Below the pieces are notes generated by a model, which was not told where the DNA came from, made no database searches, and saw only the letters and a list, made by a program, of their open reading frames with translations. Of a stretch of 64,000 nt of DNA, positions 36,449 through 46,691 are shown piece by piece (position 1 is the stretch's first letter; every line of letters starts with the position of its first letter). This DNA comes from Pedobacter foliorum (lineage in GTDB: Bacteria > Bacteroidota > Bacteroidia > Sphingobacteriales > Sphingobacteriaceae), in the NCBI RefSeq assembly GCF_013266735.1, contig NZ_JABSNU010000007.1, positions 230,837 through 294,836 on the forward strand, read 5' to 3'. The position numbers and the translations under genes are program-made.

Positions 36449-37429
36449 ATGTTTATCAATATTACACCATCGGCAACGGGGGACAATAAAGGAAGTAGCG
36501 GGGCGCTGGTCAATTATCTGGAAAAGGAAAACCACCTGCAAATTGAAAAAGGCTGGGGATATGGGCAGGAAAATTGGTTCAACGGTTCCGGGAATGAAAT
36601 TCCCCGTCAGGAAGTCAGAGCAAAGATCGACCGCAATATCCGTAAATTGGGCCGTAATGAAAGTAAGTTTTTCCTGATCAATATCAGCCCCAGTCAAAAG
36701 GAAATCGCACATCTGATAAACAGATATGGTGAACCGGGCGCAAAGGAAAAGCTAAAGGATTATGCCGTAAAGGCAATGGATGAATACGCCCGTAATTTTA
36801 AAAGAACCGGTATCGAAAGCCATAAAGACCTGCTCTGGTTTGGTAAGTTCGAAAATTTCCGTTACTACTCGCATAAGGATAAAGCAGTGAAGAATGGGAC
36901 AAGGCAAAAAGGTGAACGCAAGGAAGGAAAACAGATGCACATCCAAATTATAGTAAGCCGTAAGGATATTACCAATACCATAAAATTAAGCCCTGAAAAC
37001 AACTCAAAGGGAAAGAATGTAGCACATTCAGCAAAGCTTGGGCAGTTCAATAGGAATGCTTTTAAACAGTCGGGAGAGAATTTGTTTGACGATTTTTTTG
37101 ATTTCGACCGGGGACTGAAAGATACCCTAAAATACGCCAATACCATGAAAAATGGGACTGTCCAGCAAAAAGCGCAGATGCAGTTATTAAACGAGATCTT
37201 CCAACAAGATGCCGTTCAAAACCACATCATTGATGGTTTTAGTAAAGATGTGGTTAACGGAGCATTTGAAAGTGTGGGACAAATGGTTGCTTCTATGGCA
37301 CCGTCAGGACTAAGTTTACTTGATATTCTACTGGAACCTGTTTATGAAGTGCCACAAGTAAATCCAATGGAGCTACCAAAACGTAAAAAGAAAAAAGGTA
37401 TAGATCAAAGTCATGGTTTTCACCGATAA
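36449..37429 (+). CDS. DUF5712 relaxase-like mobilization protein
   Basis: A 326-residue protein. It opens with MFINITPSATGDNKGSSGALVNYLEKEN and later has KQMHIQIIVSRKDITNTIKLSP, resembling the histidine-containing strand of mobilization relaxases (only one histidine is visible in that strand). The C-terminus ends in a basic KRKKKKG tail. I chose the ATG at 36449, four bases after the previous stop, over an in-frame TTG at 36431 that overlaps it. With the BfmA-type partner it probably nicks the element at oriT. Exact catalytic tyrosine not identified. Confidence 0.82.
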   Translation: MFINITPSATGDNKGSSGALVNYLEKENHLQIEKGWGYGQENWFNGSGNEIPRQEVRAKIDRNIRKLGRNESKFFLINISPSQKEIAHLINRYGEPGAKEKLKDYAVKAMDEYARNFKRTGIESHKDLLWFGKFENFRYYSHKDKAVKNGTRQKGERKEGKQMHIQIIVSRKDITNTIKLSPENNSKGKNVAHSAKLGQFNRNAFKQSGENLFDDFFDFDRGLKDTLKYANTMKNGTVQQKAQMQLLNEIFQQDAVQNHIIDGFSKDVVNGAFESVGQMVASMAPSGLSLLDILLEPVYEVPQVNPMELPKRKKKKGIDQSHGFHR

Positions 37430-37906
37430 GATGATTATTTTGCCCGGCTTATTTATCACGATAATAGTAAATTAGAACATAAAAAAACTGGAGCAAAGTC
37501 TTTAGAAAATTTTTACTCCGGTAAAGTGCTCCCCGGTGTACTCCGAACACACCAATTTCTTAACAATTTGAGGATTGTTGCAGATGTGAAAAGATATATT
37601 TAAGCCATGAGAAATACGCGACTACGGTTCCAAAAACCCTGAATTTCCTTCAAAAATTTAAGAGAAAATGACAGCATGAAGTGACTTCCATATGGGGGAT
37701 TTGGGAGGTCAGGATTTTCCATCTGGGATTTATCCTTAAAGTATCTCTGACTTTACAATAAAATCTCCTACCACAATCGGTTTTGTGTAACTAATATCTG
37801 TAAGTGTTTATTGTCATACTCATTTCCCGCACACAAAGCTGACTTTGTAAACAATCTCACATTACACTTGAACCTTCGTTTTATTTTAATAGTGATCTTA
37901 TAAATC
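37430..37906. other. Non-coding stretch after the mobilization genes
   Basis: No gene was found. It holds a small hairpin AACAAT-TTGAGG-ATTGTT at 37562-37579 and, near the right end, a copy of the ACCTTCGTTTT repeat (37863-37893) described separately. Confidence 0.5.
37863..37893. repeat. Dispersed CTTCG hairpin repeat, copy 1 (degenerate)
   Basis: Contains ATTACAC, then AACCTTCGTTTT, then AATAG. It resembles the better copies at 43012 and 46692 but the outer arms no longer pair well. Located downstream of the LytTR gene (minus strand). Confidence 0.4.
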
Positions 37907-38608
37907 TCATGCTTTATTATTTCCTATGTTCCTCATTACACCATCTTTGAAAGTCGGTCCGATTGGTAAGTTAATGTTATTAATGTGTACATAATTACCT
38001 TCAATAAATTGGATCCTACTAATGTTAATGATGGTCGATCTATGTATGCGAATAAAGGTGGAGTTTGGCAGCAAAGTAAGCATTTTACTCATTACCATAT
38101 ATGTAACATAAGTATTATGGTGCGTATGAACCTTCAAGTAGTCGCCTAAAGCCTCAATATATATAATTGACAACAGTTCAATCTTTACCAAGCGTCGGTC
38201 AACTTTAAGAAAAACACTACCCGTCTCGGAAGTAGCCTGACTTTCTAAAGTGACATTTGTAGAACTGCCAATTTTTCGCACCGTTTTGAGGAATCTTTCA
38301 AAAGTCACAGGCTTTACCAAGTAATCAGTAGCTTCTACTTCAAAGGCATCAACAGCATATTGAGTATAAGCAGTTATAAAAACAACCATTGGCGATACTT
38401 TTAGAGACTTAATAAAATTTAAGCCATTGATGCCAGGCATCTCAATATCTATGAAAATTACATCCACCCTATGCTCGTGCAACGCAACAAATGCCTCAGC
38501 CGCGTTTTGATAACTTCCTAGGCTAAGCATCCCTGGCACCTGATCTATATATGAGGATATCAGTTCTCTCGCAAGCGGTTCATCATCAACTACAATACAA
38601 TTTATCAT
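37907..38608 (-). CDS. LytTR-type response regulator
   Basis: A 233-residue regulator: receiver domain with DDEP at 8-11, phospho-aspartate in VIFIDIEMPG and KP lysine in YLVKPVTF, followed by a LytTR DNA-binding domain (VKIELLSIIYIEALGDYLKVHTHHNTYVTY, later FIRIHRSTIINISRI). Its ATG overlaps the histidine kinase stop by four bases (ATGA), so the pair forms one operon. Likely controls the divergent S41 peptidase gene or other cargo genes; target inferred. Confidence 0.93.
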   Translation of the reverse strand: MINCIVVDDEPLARELISSYIDQVPGMLSLGSYQNAAEAFVALHEHRVDVIFIDIEMPGINGLNFIKSLKVSPMVVFITAYTQYAVDAFEVEATDYLVKPVTFERFLKTVRKIGSSTNVTLESQATSETGSVFLKVDRRLVKIELLSIIYIEALGDYLKVHTHHNTYVTYMVMSKMLTLLPNSTFIRIHRSTIINISRIQFIEGNYVHINNINLPIGPTFKDGVMRNIGNNKA

Positions 38609-39687
38609 ACATTTAGTCGAATAGTTATATTTACAGTAAAAGTGTCATTCTCATCATAGATGAGTAATTCGTGGCTATCAGGATATAGTAAATTAAGGCG
38701 CTTGCGAACATTTACTAAGCCAATGCCGCTTTGTGTTCTTTTAAAGCTTCGGTCTTCCTGTAATTTAGGATTAGAGGCTTGAAAAATCAATTCGTCATCG
38801 TCTACAGTCAACACCAATTTGACCCATTTGTCAGATATATCCTGATGAACTGTATGTTTAAAAGTATTTTCAATCAGCGGTAAAAATAGTAAAGGTTCTA
38901 TCTCAACCTGATCAATATTCCCTTGAGTCTCGAAACTAATTATATCAGTTTGCGTGTGTCTCAAATTTTCTAAGCTAATATAGCTTTTGATGAAGTCCAC
39001 TTCCTGCCGAAGTGGGACCTTTTCGCGGCTAGTATCATAAAGCATGTACCTCATAATTCCTGAGAGATCGTTGATCATTAAAGGGGTTTTAGGAGAATTT
39101 TGTACACTTAAAGAATATAAGTTATTAATTGTATTAAAAAAGAAATGTGGATGAACTTGTGATTTAAGCTGATTCAATTCAATTTTAAGTTTTTCCATTT
39201 CCAGTGACGATAATAAGTGTTGGTTCTTAAATAGTAGCTTAATTACATATAAGGAAGAACCTGCCAACAGAATAAGAAAAGTATATCCAATATTAGTATT
39301 AAAGTAACCTTGTGTAAAATCCCAAGGACGAGCGCCACTGATGTTTTCCCTATAAGCTTCGAAAATAAATGGCATCGCCATAACTGCGCCAATACCTAAT
39401 CGCTCGCTCAATCCGTAAAGAGCTATATAAAAGGGCATTAGTGCGAAAAATAACAAATAGCGCTTTTTTCCAACAGTATGTGGAAGATATAATCTGTAAA
39501 ATAAAATGATGACAGGAAGTTGTAATATACTTACGGTTACATAACCAAGTGAATTGGGAATTTTATCCTGACTCCAGGTTTGAAGGCCAACTGCAAAGGG
39601 ACTTAGTATACCAATAATAGATAAATATAATAATTCAGCAATGTTGCCTTTTTGCTTATAATTTAAGTTTTCGAAAGAAATTAGCAT
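38605..39687 (-). CDS. LytS-type sensor histidine kinase
   Basis: A 360-residue inner-membrane kinase with about five N-terminal hydrophobic segments. The phosphoacceptor region HPHFFFNTINNLYSLS is followed by the N-box-like LPLIENTFKHTV and the G-box SGIGLVNVRKRL. No periplasmic sensor domain is seen, so the signal is probably sensed within the membrane. Co-transcribed with the LytTR regulator and divergent from an S41 peptidase gene 191 bp away. Confidence 0.92.
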   Translation of the reverse strand: MLISFENLNYKQKGNIAELLYLSIIGILSPFAVGLQTWSQDKIPNSLGYVTVSILQLPVIILFYRLYLPHTVGKKRYLLFFALMPFYIALYGLSERLGIGAVMAMPFIFEAYRENISGARPWDFTQGYFNTNIGYTFLILLAGSSLYVIKLLFKNQHLLSSLEMEKLKIELNQLKSQVHPHFFFNTINNLYSLSVQNSPKTPLMINDLSGIMRYMLYDTSREKVPLRQEVDFIKSYISLENLRHTQTDIISFETQGNIDQVEIEPLLFLPLIENTFKHTVHQDISDKWVKLVLTVDDDELIFQASNPKLQEDRSFKRTQSGIGLVNVRKRLNLLYPDSHELLIYDENDTFTVNITIRLNV

Positions 39688-39878
39688 CGTACAATTTACG
39701 CTTTCTTATTAGGAACTAAATAGCTTTTCGATGAATAGACCATATTGCTCGTTGAATAGTAAGTCGGGGATTTCAACCTGTACAAATGTAGATTGATCGA
39801 ATAAATTTACTAGTTGTAATTACATATTGCAGATTTGAATCATACAATATGGTCTTTCATTAAATATCCAATCATCGT

Positions 39879-41561
39879 ATGAACCCCTTTAGAAACTTAA
39901 AAATTTATCATGCTAGCTTGTTGATACTTCTGTTTAGTTCAAGCGTGTCCGGTCAAAGCAAAATTGAAAAGATTGAAATTTTCACTAAAATATGGGGGTT
40001 TCTAAAATACCACCATCCGACCGTAGCTACTGGCAATATAAACTGGGATTCAGTGTATGTAAATAACATATTGAAGATCAGTACGAATCTATCTAACGCT
40101 TCCTTTAATACTCGTGTACTTTCCCTAATTAACAACTTAGGTCCTATTGAAAAAAATGCGGCCACAACATTAACTGATACACTATTTGATAAAAACTATA
40201 ACCTAAAATGGTTAAAAAGTAGTCACATACTTAAAATCAATGTCAAAACTAAGTTGATGGAAATATACACCTATCGTAATCAGGGAGAAAATAAATATAT
40301 AAAGTTGGCAAATTTAACTGCTGACTATAGCGGTGAAAGTAAATACGAAAGCATGGCTTTCCCGAATGAAGAATATCGTCTACTTTTTTTAGCTCGATAT
40401 TGGAACGCGATTAACTATTTCGCACCCTACAAATACGTAATCGGAGAAGACTGGGGTAACATATTAAGCAGGTTTATACCTGGGATGATTAGTGTAAATG
40501 ATTCAGTTGATTATTACAAGTTGTTGCTCCAACTTTCTGTTTCACTGAACGATGGTCATTCACAAGTTGCCTCGGCAGATAATAATGACAAGATAAATAA
40601 TTTGTTATTTGGTAAATATACCGCCCCAATTTATTCAGACATCGCAGATGGAAAAATCATCGTGCGGAAAGTGCAGAAGGATTCTTTAAATCAAATCAAT
40701 ATAAAAAGAGGTGATATGATATTAAGTGTTGATGATGAACCTATTTTTAAAAGGATGAAACGAATTATCAAATATATCTCAGCGTCCAATAAAGTTACGA
40801 AAACTAAGTACCTTACTTGGACTTTCTTTAACACACACAATGAATATCAAAGGATTAGAGCAAAAAGAGGTAGTCAGATAATCGAGGTAAAAATAAAATG
40901 CATTTTAAGTTCGAAAAGAGATTGGGAGGAACTTACAAATTATACTAATAATGAAACTGGCTATAAATCAATCGGAAATTCGATTGCTTACGTATATGCC
41001 TGGCAGATGTGGAAAGGCAATATGGACACTATAAAAGCATTAATAAAAAGCAAAAAGGCGGTAATATTTGATGTTCGCAATTATCCCCGCTCTGATTACT
41101 TTTATAACATCTTTGATATTTTCTTCAAGAAGCCAACAGCCATAAACCAAACACTGTGCATTTCCATAAATAATCCCGGGCATTTTCAATGGAAATTATC
41201 ACCTAAGATAGGCAATACCAACCCAACGCCGTATAGTGGTAAGGTGTTAATCCTAACTGATGAAAGGAGCCAAAGTCAGGGAGAATATTCCGTTATGTGT
41301 CTTCAGACGATTCCTAACTCAGTTACTATCGGAAGTCAAACAGCAGGTGCAGATGGTGCAGTTACAAGCATTCCGATGGGTGGGAAACTGTCAATTACCT
41401 ATTCAGGATATGGGATATTCTACCCTGATAAAAAACCTACTCAAAGACGTGGAATCAAAATAGACATCCAAGCAAAGAAAACAGTTGAGAGTATTAGTAA
41501 AAATGAGGATGTTGCGCTCCAAAAAGCATTGGATTTTTTGAAGAAAAATGGTATTAATTAA
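39879..41561 (+). CDS. S41 family peptidase, element copy A
   Basis: A 560-residue exported protein with a signal peptide ending at SSVSGQ. The N-terminal region FTKIWGFLKYHHPTVATGNINWD is typical of Bacteroidota S41 proteins. A PDZ-like region (IKRGDMILSVDDEPIF) precedes the peptidase core with VIFDVRNYPR and the nucleophile region LTDERSQSQGEYSVMCLQ, then IGSQTAGADGAV. Divergent from the sensor kinase operon, which may regulate it. A second, related peptidase lies at 44466. Confidence 0.88.
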   Translation: MNPFRNLKIYHASLLILLFSSSVSGQSKIEKIEIFTKIWGFLKYHHPTVATGNINWDSVYVNNILKISTNLSNASFNTRVLSLINNLGPIEKNAATTLTDTLFDKNYNLKWLKSSHILKINVKTKLMEIYTYRNQGENKYIKLANLTADYSGESKYESMAFPNEEYRLLFLARYWNAINYFAPYKYVIGEDWGNILSRFIPGMISVNDSVDYYKLLLQLSVSLNDGHSQVASADNNDKINNLLFGKYTAPIYSDIADGKIIVRKVQKDSLNQINIKRGDMILSVDDEPIFKRMKRIIKYISASNKVTKTKYLTWTFFNTHNEYQRIRAKRGSQIIEVKIKCILSSKRDWEELTNYTNNETGYKSIGNSIAYVYAWQMWKGNMDTIKALIKSKKAVIFDVRNYPRSDYFYNIFDIFFKKPTAINQTLCISINNPGHFQWKLSPKIGNTNPTPYSGKVLILTDERSQSQGEYSVMCLQTIPNSVTIGSQTAGADGAVTSIPMGGKLSITYSGYGIFYPDKKPTQRRGIKIDIQAKKTVESISKNEDVALQKALDFLKKNGIN

Positions 41562-41939
41562 ATGACGTTATTTGCCACCTTGATTAGTAATAACGTACTA
41601 ATTCCCTTACACGAATACCTTCGTTTTTTTGTACCGCTAAAAGTTTGTCAATAAGTAAATAACAAACAATTGAAAATTCCCGAAGGTAAAAAGTTAAAAA
41701 TATCGTTCCAACATTATCTCATTTTAAACCTTTACTTTTTGCGTCAATAACTTCGTCTATTCGGAGAATGTTATTACAAGCATGTTAATGATTGCGTTAG
41801 CAAAGTCCTGGGTATCAGTCAAAATTTTTATTTACAAAATTTACATTTTTATTTACAATCAAAATCCCCCTTCCAAATGATATCAAAGTAATTTCGGGGG
41901 ATCGATTTGACAGGTTAAAATAAATACAACTGTGCACTT
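41562..41939. other. Non-coding stretch upstream of the propeller lipoprotein
   Basis: No gene was found. It includes a degenerate CTTCGTTTTTTT repeat at 41617-41631 and repeated TTTATTTACA units at 41826-41861, which could be regulator sites or simple AT-rich repeats. Confidence 0.4.
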
Positions 41940-42952
41940 ATGAAATACCCACACATTTATCCGATGTTCCTGATGCTTGTCTTTTACATTTCTTGTAAAG
42001 GACAAAACAAAACAAAATAAACGAAACAAAACATAACATCAAGTCCGAAACTAAAGATACAGTCACTTCCTATGGGCCTCCTGGGCAGGTTCGTAATAAA
42101 AAAAATGGGAGCAACGGGATCATCTTGATTGCCTCATGGCAGGGTATTTTTCGGTACGATGGAAAATCATTTACTAACCTAACAAGTAAAATAGGCCCGC
42201 ACAGATTCTGGGATGTTCTGGAAGATCGCCGTGGTAATCTTTGGATAGCTTCTAATACCTCTGGCGTTTATTATTACGATGGGAAATCCTTTCAACATTT
42301 TACCACCAATGAGGGACTTGTTGATAATCGGGTTATGTCTATTCATGAAGATAAAGCCGGCATCATTTGGTTCGGAACTATGGGTAGTTTAAGCCGTTAC
42401 GATGGGAAATCTTTTCGAAATTTCACGTCGAAAGAAGGACTTCCAAATAGTAATATTTTTACTGTCATGGATGACAAAACTGGGAAATTATGGATTGGCA
42501 CAAGTGGCAAGGCCTTCGTTTATGACGGAAAAGCATTTACCACATTAACCAATAAAGGCAAAGCTTTTAACAACGTTTGGTCCATAATTGAAGATAAAAA
42601 AGGCAATATTTGGCTTGGTGCCGATGGTCTTTGGCGCTACGACGGTACCACCTTTACTAAGGTATCGCAACGGGGTGTTTATGCCATAATCGAAGATAAA
42701 AAAGGGAATATCTGGACTACGGGTGTAGTAAATCCTAATGGGCTTGGTGTCTGGGCACTTTCCCGTTATGATGTAAAGACCTTGAACAATAAAAAGCCCG
42801 CTGTGACAGAAATTTCGTCAGGAGAAGCAGGTGCTTTTTTGGCGATTAGGGAAGCTAACGATGGAAGTATTTGGATTGGTGCAAGTGATGGAGTATATCG
42901 TTATGATGGAAAGACCATCATGGACTTTAAAAGTAAGGACGGGCAGCAATAA
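41940..42952 (+). pseudogene. Propeller-repeat lipoprotein, out of frame at an ACAAA repeat (phase-variable or broken)
   Basis: The ATG at 41940 starts a lipoprotein signal (lipobox FYISC, cysteine 19) that stops at 42018-42020. The mature protein continues in another frame without a break to 42952: GIILIASWQGIFRYDGKSF, then five or six repeats of the two-component-regulator propeller type (RYDGKSFRNFTSKEGLPN, EDKKGNIWLG). Between them lie about three ACAAA units at 42002-42016. Deleting one five-base unit restores a continuous lipoprotein of about 335 codons. Contraction could thus switch the gene on. The mature part has no decay, which favours either very recent loss or phase variation. A TTG at 42125 could start an unexported form. 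Confidence 0.75.
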
Positions 42953-43011
42953 TAAATCAGCAAAGTTCTGTAATAATTTAACTAAATGAAATCCACAATA
43001 CAATCAATGCA

Positions 43012-43042
43012 TTACACCAAAACCTTCGTTTTTATGTAATGG
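43012..43042. repeat. Dispersed CTTCG hairpin repeat, copy 3 (best)
   Basis: CATTACA pairs with TGTAATG at the outside, and an inner AAAAC-CTTC-GTTTT stem sits between them, giving a two-step hairpin. It lies between the propeller gene and the erythromycin-esterase homologue. A nearly identical copy is at 46692. Confidence 0.6.
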
Positions 43043-43055
43043 TAAAAGTAATCTG

Positions 43056-44285
43056 TCATTTAATCATTCTTGCTGGACTAACTCCTTTAAGTACAATCAG
43101 TGCATCAAAAGGGAGACCCTCCTTTCTTTTTTGACTTAATAGGTAGTAAGTCCCAACTACATCTATGCAGTTTAGATTGATATCAGATGTGGTTTTTTTA
43201 AAGTCTTTTTTAAACAGCAAAAAGCTCTTTGTAAACTTTTTGTCTTTTGCATAATTATTTACAAACGATTGCTTTTTGGAACTAAATGTGTTAGGTAAAT
43301 AAACAGATTTATTTGTACCAGGCTCTTGTTTTCTAACCATCACTTCAGCAGATCCAAAGAAATCTGTTGCAATCATGTAATAGGCAGTTCTATAATATGA
43401 ATTTAAATAAGATCCCAAATTACGATTTTCTTCCCGTGTGCTGATACTTTTCATTAGATGATTGTTGTGTGCCCAAACCACTGATAGATGTCCATCGGAC
43501 AGCAACTTAACATTTTCAGACATGCAACTATCCCGCATCAAAGGGCTCCATTTAACATTTTGCATAAGGTACGAAGCCTTGGCCGCTTTTATGTCATAGT
43601 CGAAGTTCAGAAAATTGTTTTCGGTTATTTTAGGATGTGGTTGGCTTTTATCATTCAGCATCCAGGCTCCTACCTGATGGAGTAATGCTGTATCTGGGAT
43701 TTTCCCTTTTAAGCTTAACAAAGAATTTGCTGCATCTTTATCGGCCGGCGTTACATATGTTGTTATTATATAATCTATGGGAGGAAAAATCGTTGGACTG
43801 ATATCAATCCCTCTCAACTGGACTTTCACTTTATTAGACAAATTATGTTTTTTAATCATCATACATAATTTAACTATTTCTTCTGTTCGGTATGAACTGT
43901 TTAAATTAAGAAGTATCAATGACCTGGCCGCCTCATCCGAGTAGGCTTTGTCTTCAAGCAAATAATAATTAATGTACCTAAACATGATATCAGGAAATTC
44001 AAAAAGGACCATTTCTACCCCCTTATTTTCAATTAGGTATTTGATAATATCATTTTTTATCTCAAATACCTCCCGGGCTCCATGTGTAAATTCACCTAAA
44101 CCAATCACCCGAGTGGATTTGTTAATCTCCTGATTCAGGAGAGATCTATCCCAATCTATATTTGTGTCACTCGGATCAAAGTAAAAAAGAGTATCTAAAT
44201 CTTGCGCCATAATAGGGGCAGCAGATAAAATCATGCAGCAAATTAAAAGCAAGAATCTAGTAAGTTTTACGTTTACACTTTTCAT
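43056..44285 (-). CDS. Erythromycin esterase family protein, exported
   Basis: A 409-residue protein with a signal peptide ending near APIMAQ. Family landmarks are RVIGLGEFTHGAREVFEIK (the catalytic glutamate/histidine pair of EreA-like enzymes), MVLFEFPDI, VQLRGIDIS and VVWAHNNHLMKS. Members hydrolyse macrolide lactones or, more often, have unknown substrates; activity on erythromycin is not implied here. The neighbouring divergent gene is an S41 peptidase. Confidence 0.87.
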   Translation of the reverse strand: MKSVNVKLTRFLLLICCMILSAAPIMAQDLDTLFYFDPSDTNIDWDRSLLNQEINKSTRVIGLGEFTHGAREVFEIKNDIIKYLIENKGVEMVLFEFPDIMFRYINYYLLEDKAYSDEAARSLILLNLNSSYRTEEIVKLCMMIKKHNLSNKVKVQLRGIDISPTIFPPIDYIITTYVTPADKDAANSLLSLKGKIPDTALLHQVGAWMLNDKSQPHPKITENNFLNFDYDIKAAKASYLMQNVKWSPLMRDSCMSENVKLLSDGHLSVVWAHNNHLMKSISTREENRNLGSYLNSYYRTAYYMIATDFFGSAEVMVRKQEPGTNKSVYLPNTFSSKKQSFVNNYAKDKKFTKSFLLFKKDFKKTTSDINLNCIDVVGTYYLLSQKRKEGLPFDALIVLKGVSPARMIK

Positions 44286-44465
44286 TGTTAGAGGTCATCA
44301 ATTTAGTTAGCAAAAAGCATTCAAAATGCAGTAATCATTATATCCATCTGTGTAATATTCGCTTGTTCATAAAAATAATGCAAAAATCTTGATGCAAATA
44401 CTTATCGGATCTTTTTAACAAAGATTAACACCTTAGTCTTGTCACTTGTGCTTAATTTCGTTTGT

Positions 44466-46646
44466 ATGAACGCAATCCAACTTAGGTCTTTCCTCACTTT
44501 ATTGCTAATTTCTACCTATAGTATTGTTTCAGCACAAACGCTCAAACAGAAAGAAAAGAACCTCAAAGCATTCACCGAACTATATGGTTATGTCCGTTTT
44601 TTTCATCCCTCAGACGAAGCAACTAAGATTAATTGGTTTTTATATTCTTTGTATGGTGTCCATCGAGTAATGTCTGCCCAAAATGACCGACAGCTAATAA
44701 CTGAGTTAAAGGCGTTAATGTTGCCAATTGCACCATCGGTCATTATAGATAGTATTCCTATACCCAAACCTAGGGTTTTGAGTAAAATTATTCCGGAACA
44801 GGTAATGAATTACAAGCTGGTAAACTGGGTTCATAAGGGTTTATCTTTGCCTAATGGCTCACCAGTCTACAAAAGTCAAAGAAATAATAGAGATACAATC
44901 GAGACGAACTACATCGACTATCCTTTATCTACGATCAAATTAGACGCAACGATTGATGGTTCTTATGACTTTACTGTGGAAGTGACAGGAGACGAAACTG
45001 ATTGTTACCAGAACAATCTATTTATCGCAGCCTTTGATGGTTTTGAGCGACTCAAAAACAAGTCAAATACAAACAAAATCACTGGAAAAACAATTCGATA
45101 CAGATTCCAGGGAAATCTTCCCAAGGGAGAGAAGAATGTCAATTTTACGCTAAGAGTCCCCAAATACAGGATTGTTAGGATAAATAAACCTAACATTCAA
45201 ATTTTCTCTGGAGAAAGCAAGAGAACATTCGACTTTAAAGCGCCATTCGAGGAGAAAAATACTGCTGTAAATATCGTTTTGAGTATTGCTGAGGATAAAA
45301 AATTCTATTTTACAAAACCTGCCTCGATTTCACAGATTACTTCTTTAAAACTGGCTAAGAATATTTATGCCGCTATTCCACATACCCTTTATGCGACAAA
45401 GAGCGCTACTTACCCTCAGTCTGATACCCTGTCACTCATGGCCTTTAAAAATAAGATCAAAGATTATTGGTTGAAAAAACCGAAAGAACATAGTGAGGAG
45501 GCTAGACTAGCAAACCTGGTCATTACTTTATCAGTCCTTAAATTTGCTTTCCCCTATTGGGATGATACGAATACCAATCCTGAAAAATTATTTTCTTTCT
45601 TATTTGCCAGAACTGCAGGAAATAAAAGTCATCAAGATTTTTTGGAGACACTAGGATTGATGGCTGCCCAATTAAATGATGGCCACATGGGAATTAGTTA
45701 TTCCGGTCCGGATCGGATAGAGATGAAATCGGTTGCTATAGAATCCGAGATAATTGACGACAAAATCTATGTCAAACATGTTTTAGATTCCTCATTGATG
45801 AATATACCAGTTGGTAGCATTATTGATTCTATCGATGGCGAATCTGCGCAGAATACATTTTATTCCAAGTTCAGGCTTATTTCAGGTTCCCCCCAATGGA
45901 GAAGTTATAAATCCCTCCTAGGATTATTTGATAGTTTTTCTGATTCCCTAAAGCTTATAATCAATGACAATGGCAGTCACAAGATTTTCAAAATCTCGAG
46001 ACTGAGTACATCTCAAGAGTATCGTCCGGTAGCTTTACCGGCATATCTTCCTAAAGACGGTCAAATCTCAGACAATATTTATTATTTCAACCTCACAGGC
46101 GATTCTGTGATGAAAAACATCAACACCTCTTTATCCAAGTTAGAATATGCCAGGTCAATAATTTTCGATATGAGAGGCTATCCAAAAGAGGACGTCAGAG
46201 CCCTCTTGGGTCATTTGCTTCGATGTTCAGAACACACAAAATGGATGCATGTTCCAATATTAAACCCAGATAACAGCAAAAAAGATTTCGAAAGTAGTGG
46301 ATGGAATCTAGGGCCTAAAGTCCCCTACTTTCATGGTAAGATTATCTTCCTTTCCGATGCCTGCGCAATGAGTCAATCTGAAAGTATCTTAGGTTACGTT
46401 AAAGGATTAAAATTAGGAACAATTATTGGCAAAACAACAGCAGGTACGAATGGAGATGTGCAGACTATTAATTTATTTGATGACTTCCGAGTCTTTTTTA
46501 CGGGATCGAAAGTTACCAACGCCGATGGCTCAAAAAGCCATGACAAAGGAATAATACCGGATATAAACGTACATTCCACTGTGTCTGGTCTAAAGAAAGG
46601 AAGCGATGAAGTGCTCGAAAAAGCTTTGGAGTTTGCAAAAAAATAA
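44466..46646 (+). CDS. S41 family peptidase, element copy B
   Basis: A 726-residue exported protein. The start is the ATG at 44466, giving a signal peptide ending at STYSIVSAQ; an upstream TTG at 44439 is less likely. The early region AFTELYGYVRFFHPSDEATKINW parallels copy A. A long beta-rich middle domain not present in copy A is followed by the peptidase core: IIFDMRGYPKED, FLSDACAMSQSESILGYV with the nucleophile serine, and IGKTTAGTNGDV. Divergent from the esterase gene. Confidence 0.88.
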   Translation: MNAIQLRSFLTLLLISTYSIVSAQTLKQKEKNLKAFTELYGYVRFFHPSDEATKINWFLYSLYGVHRVMSAQNDRQLITELKALMLPIAPSVIIDSIPIPKPRVLSKIIPEQVMNYKLVNWVHKGLSLPNGSPVYKSQRNNRDTIETNYIDYPLSTIKLDATIDGSYDFTVEVTGDETDCYQNNLFIAAFDGFERLKNKSNTNKITGKTIRYRFQGNLPKGEKNVNFTLRVPKYRIVRINKPNIQIFSGESKRTFDFKAPFEEKNTAVNIVLSIAEDKKFYFTKPASISQITSLKLAKNIYAAIPHTLYATKSATYPQSDTLSLMAFKNKIKDYWLKKPKEHSEEARLANLVITLSVLKFAFPYWDDTNTNPEKLFSFLFARTAGNKSHQDFLETLGLMAAQLNDGHMGISYSGPDRIEMKSVAIESEIIDDKIYVKHVLDSSLMNIPVGSIIDSIDGESAQNTFYSKFRLISGSPQWRSYKSLLGLFDSFSDSLKLIINDNGSHKIFKISRLSTSQEYRPVALPAYLPKDGQISDNIYYFNLTGDSVMKNINTSLSKLEYARSIIFDMRGYPKEDVRALLGHLLRCSEHTKWMHVPILNPDNSKKDFESSGWNLGPKVPYFHGKIIFLSDACAMSQSESILGYVKGLKLGTIIGKTTAGTNGDVQTINLFDDFRVFFTGSKVTNADGSKSHDKGIIPDINVHSTVSGLKKGSDEVLEKALEFAKK

Positions 46647-46691
46647 GTAAAACCAATCGAATAAATTTTGAACTTCACGCACTATCTGTTT

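Noticed and set aside
35971..36513. Minus-strand open frame of 180 codons opposite the mobilization gene
   Set aside because: It runs antisense to a recognisable BfmA/BtgA-type gene and has no family signature.
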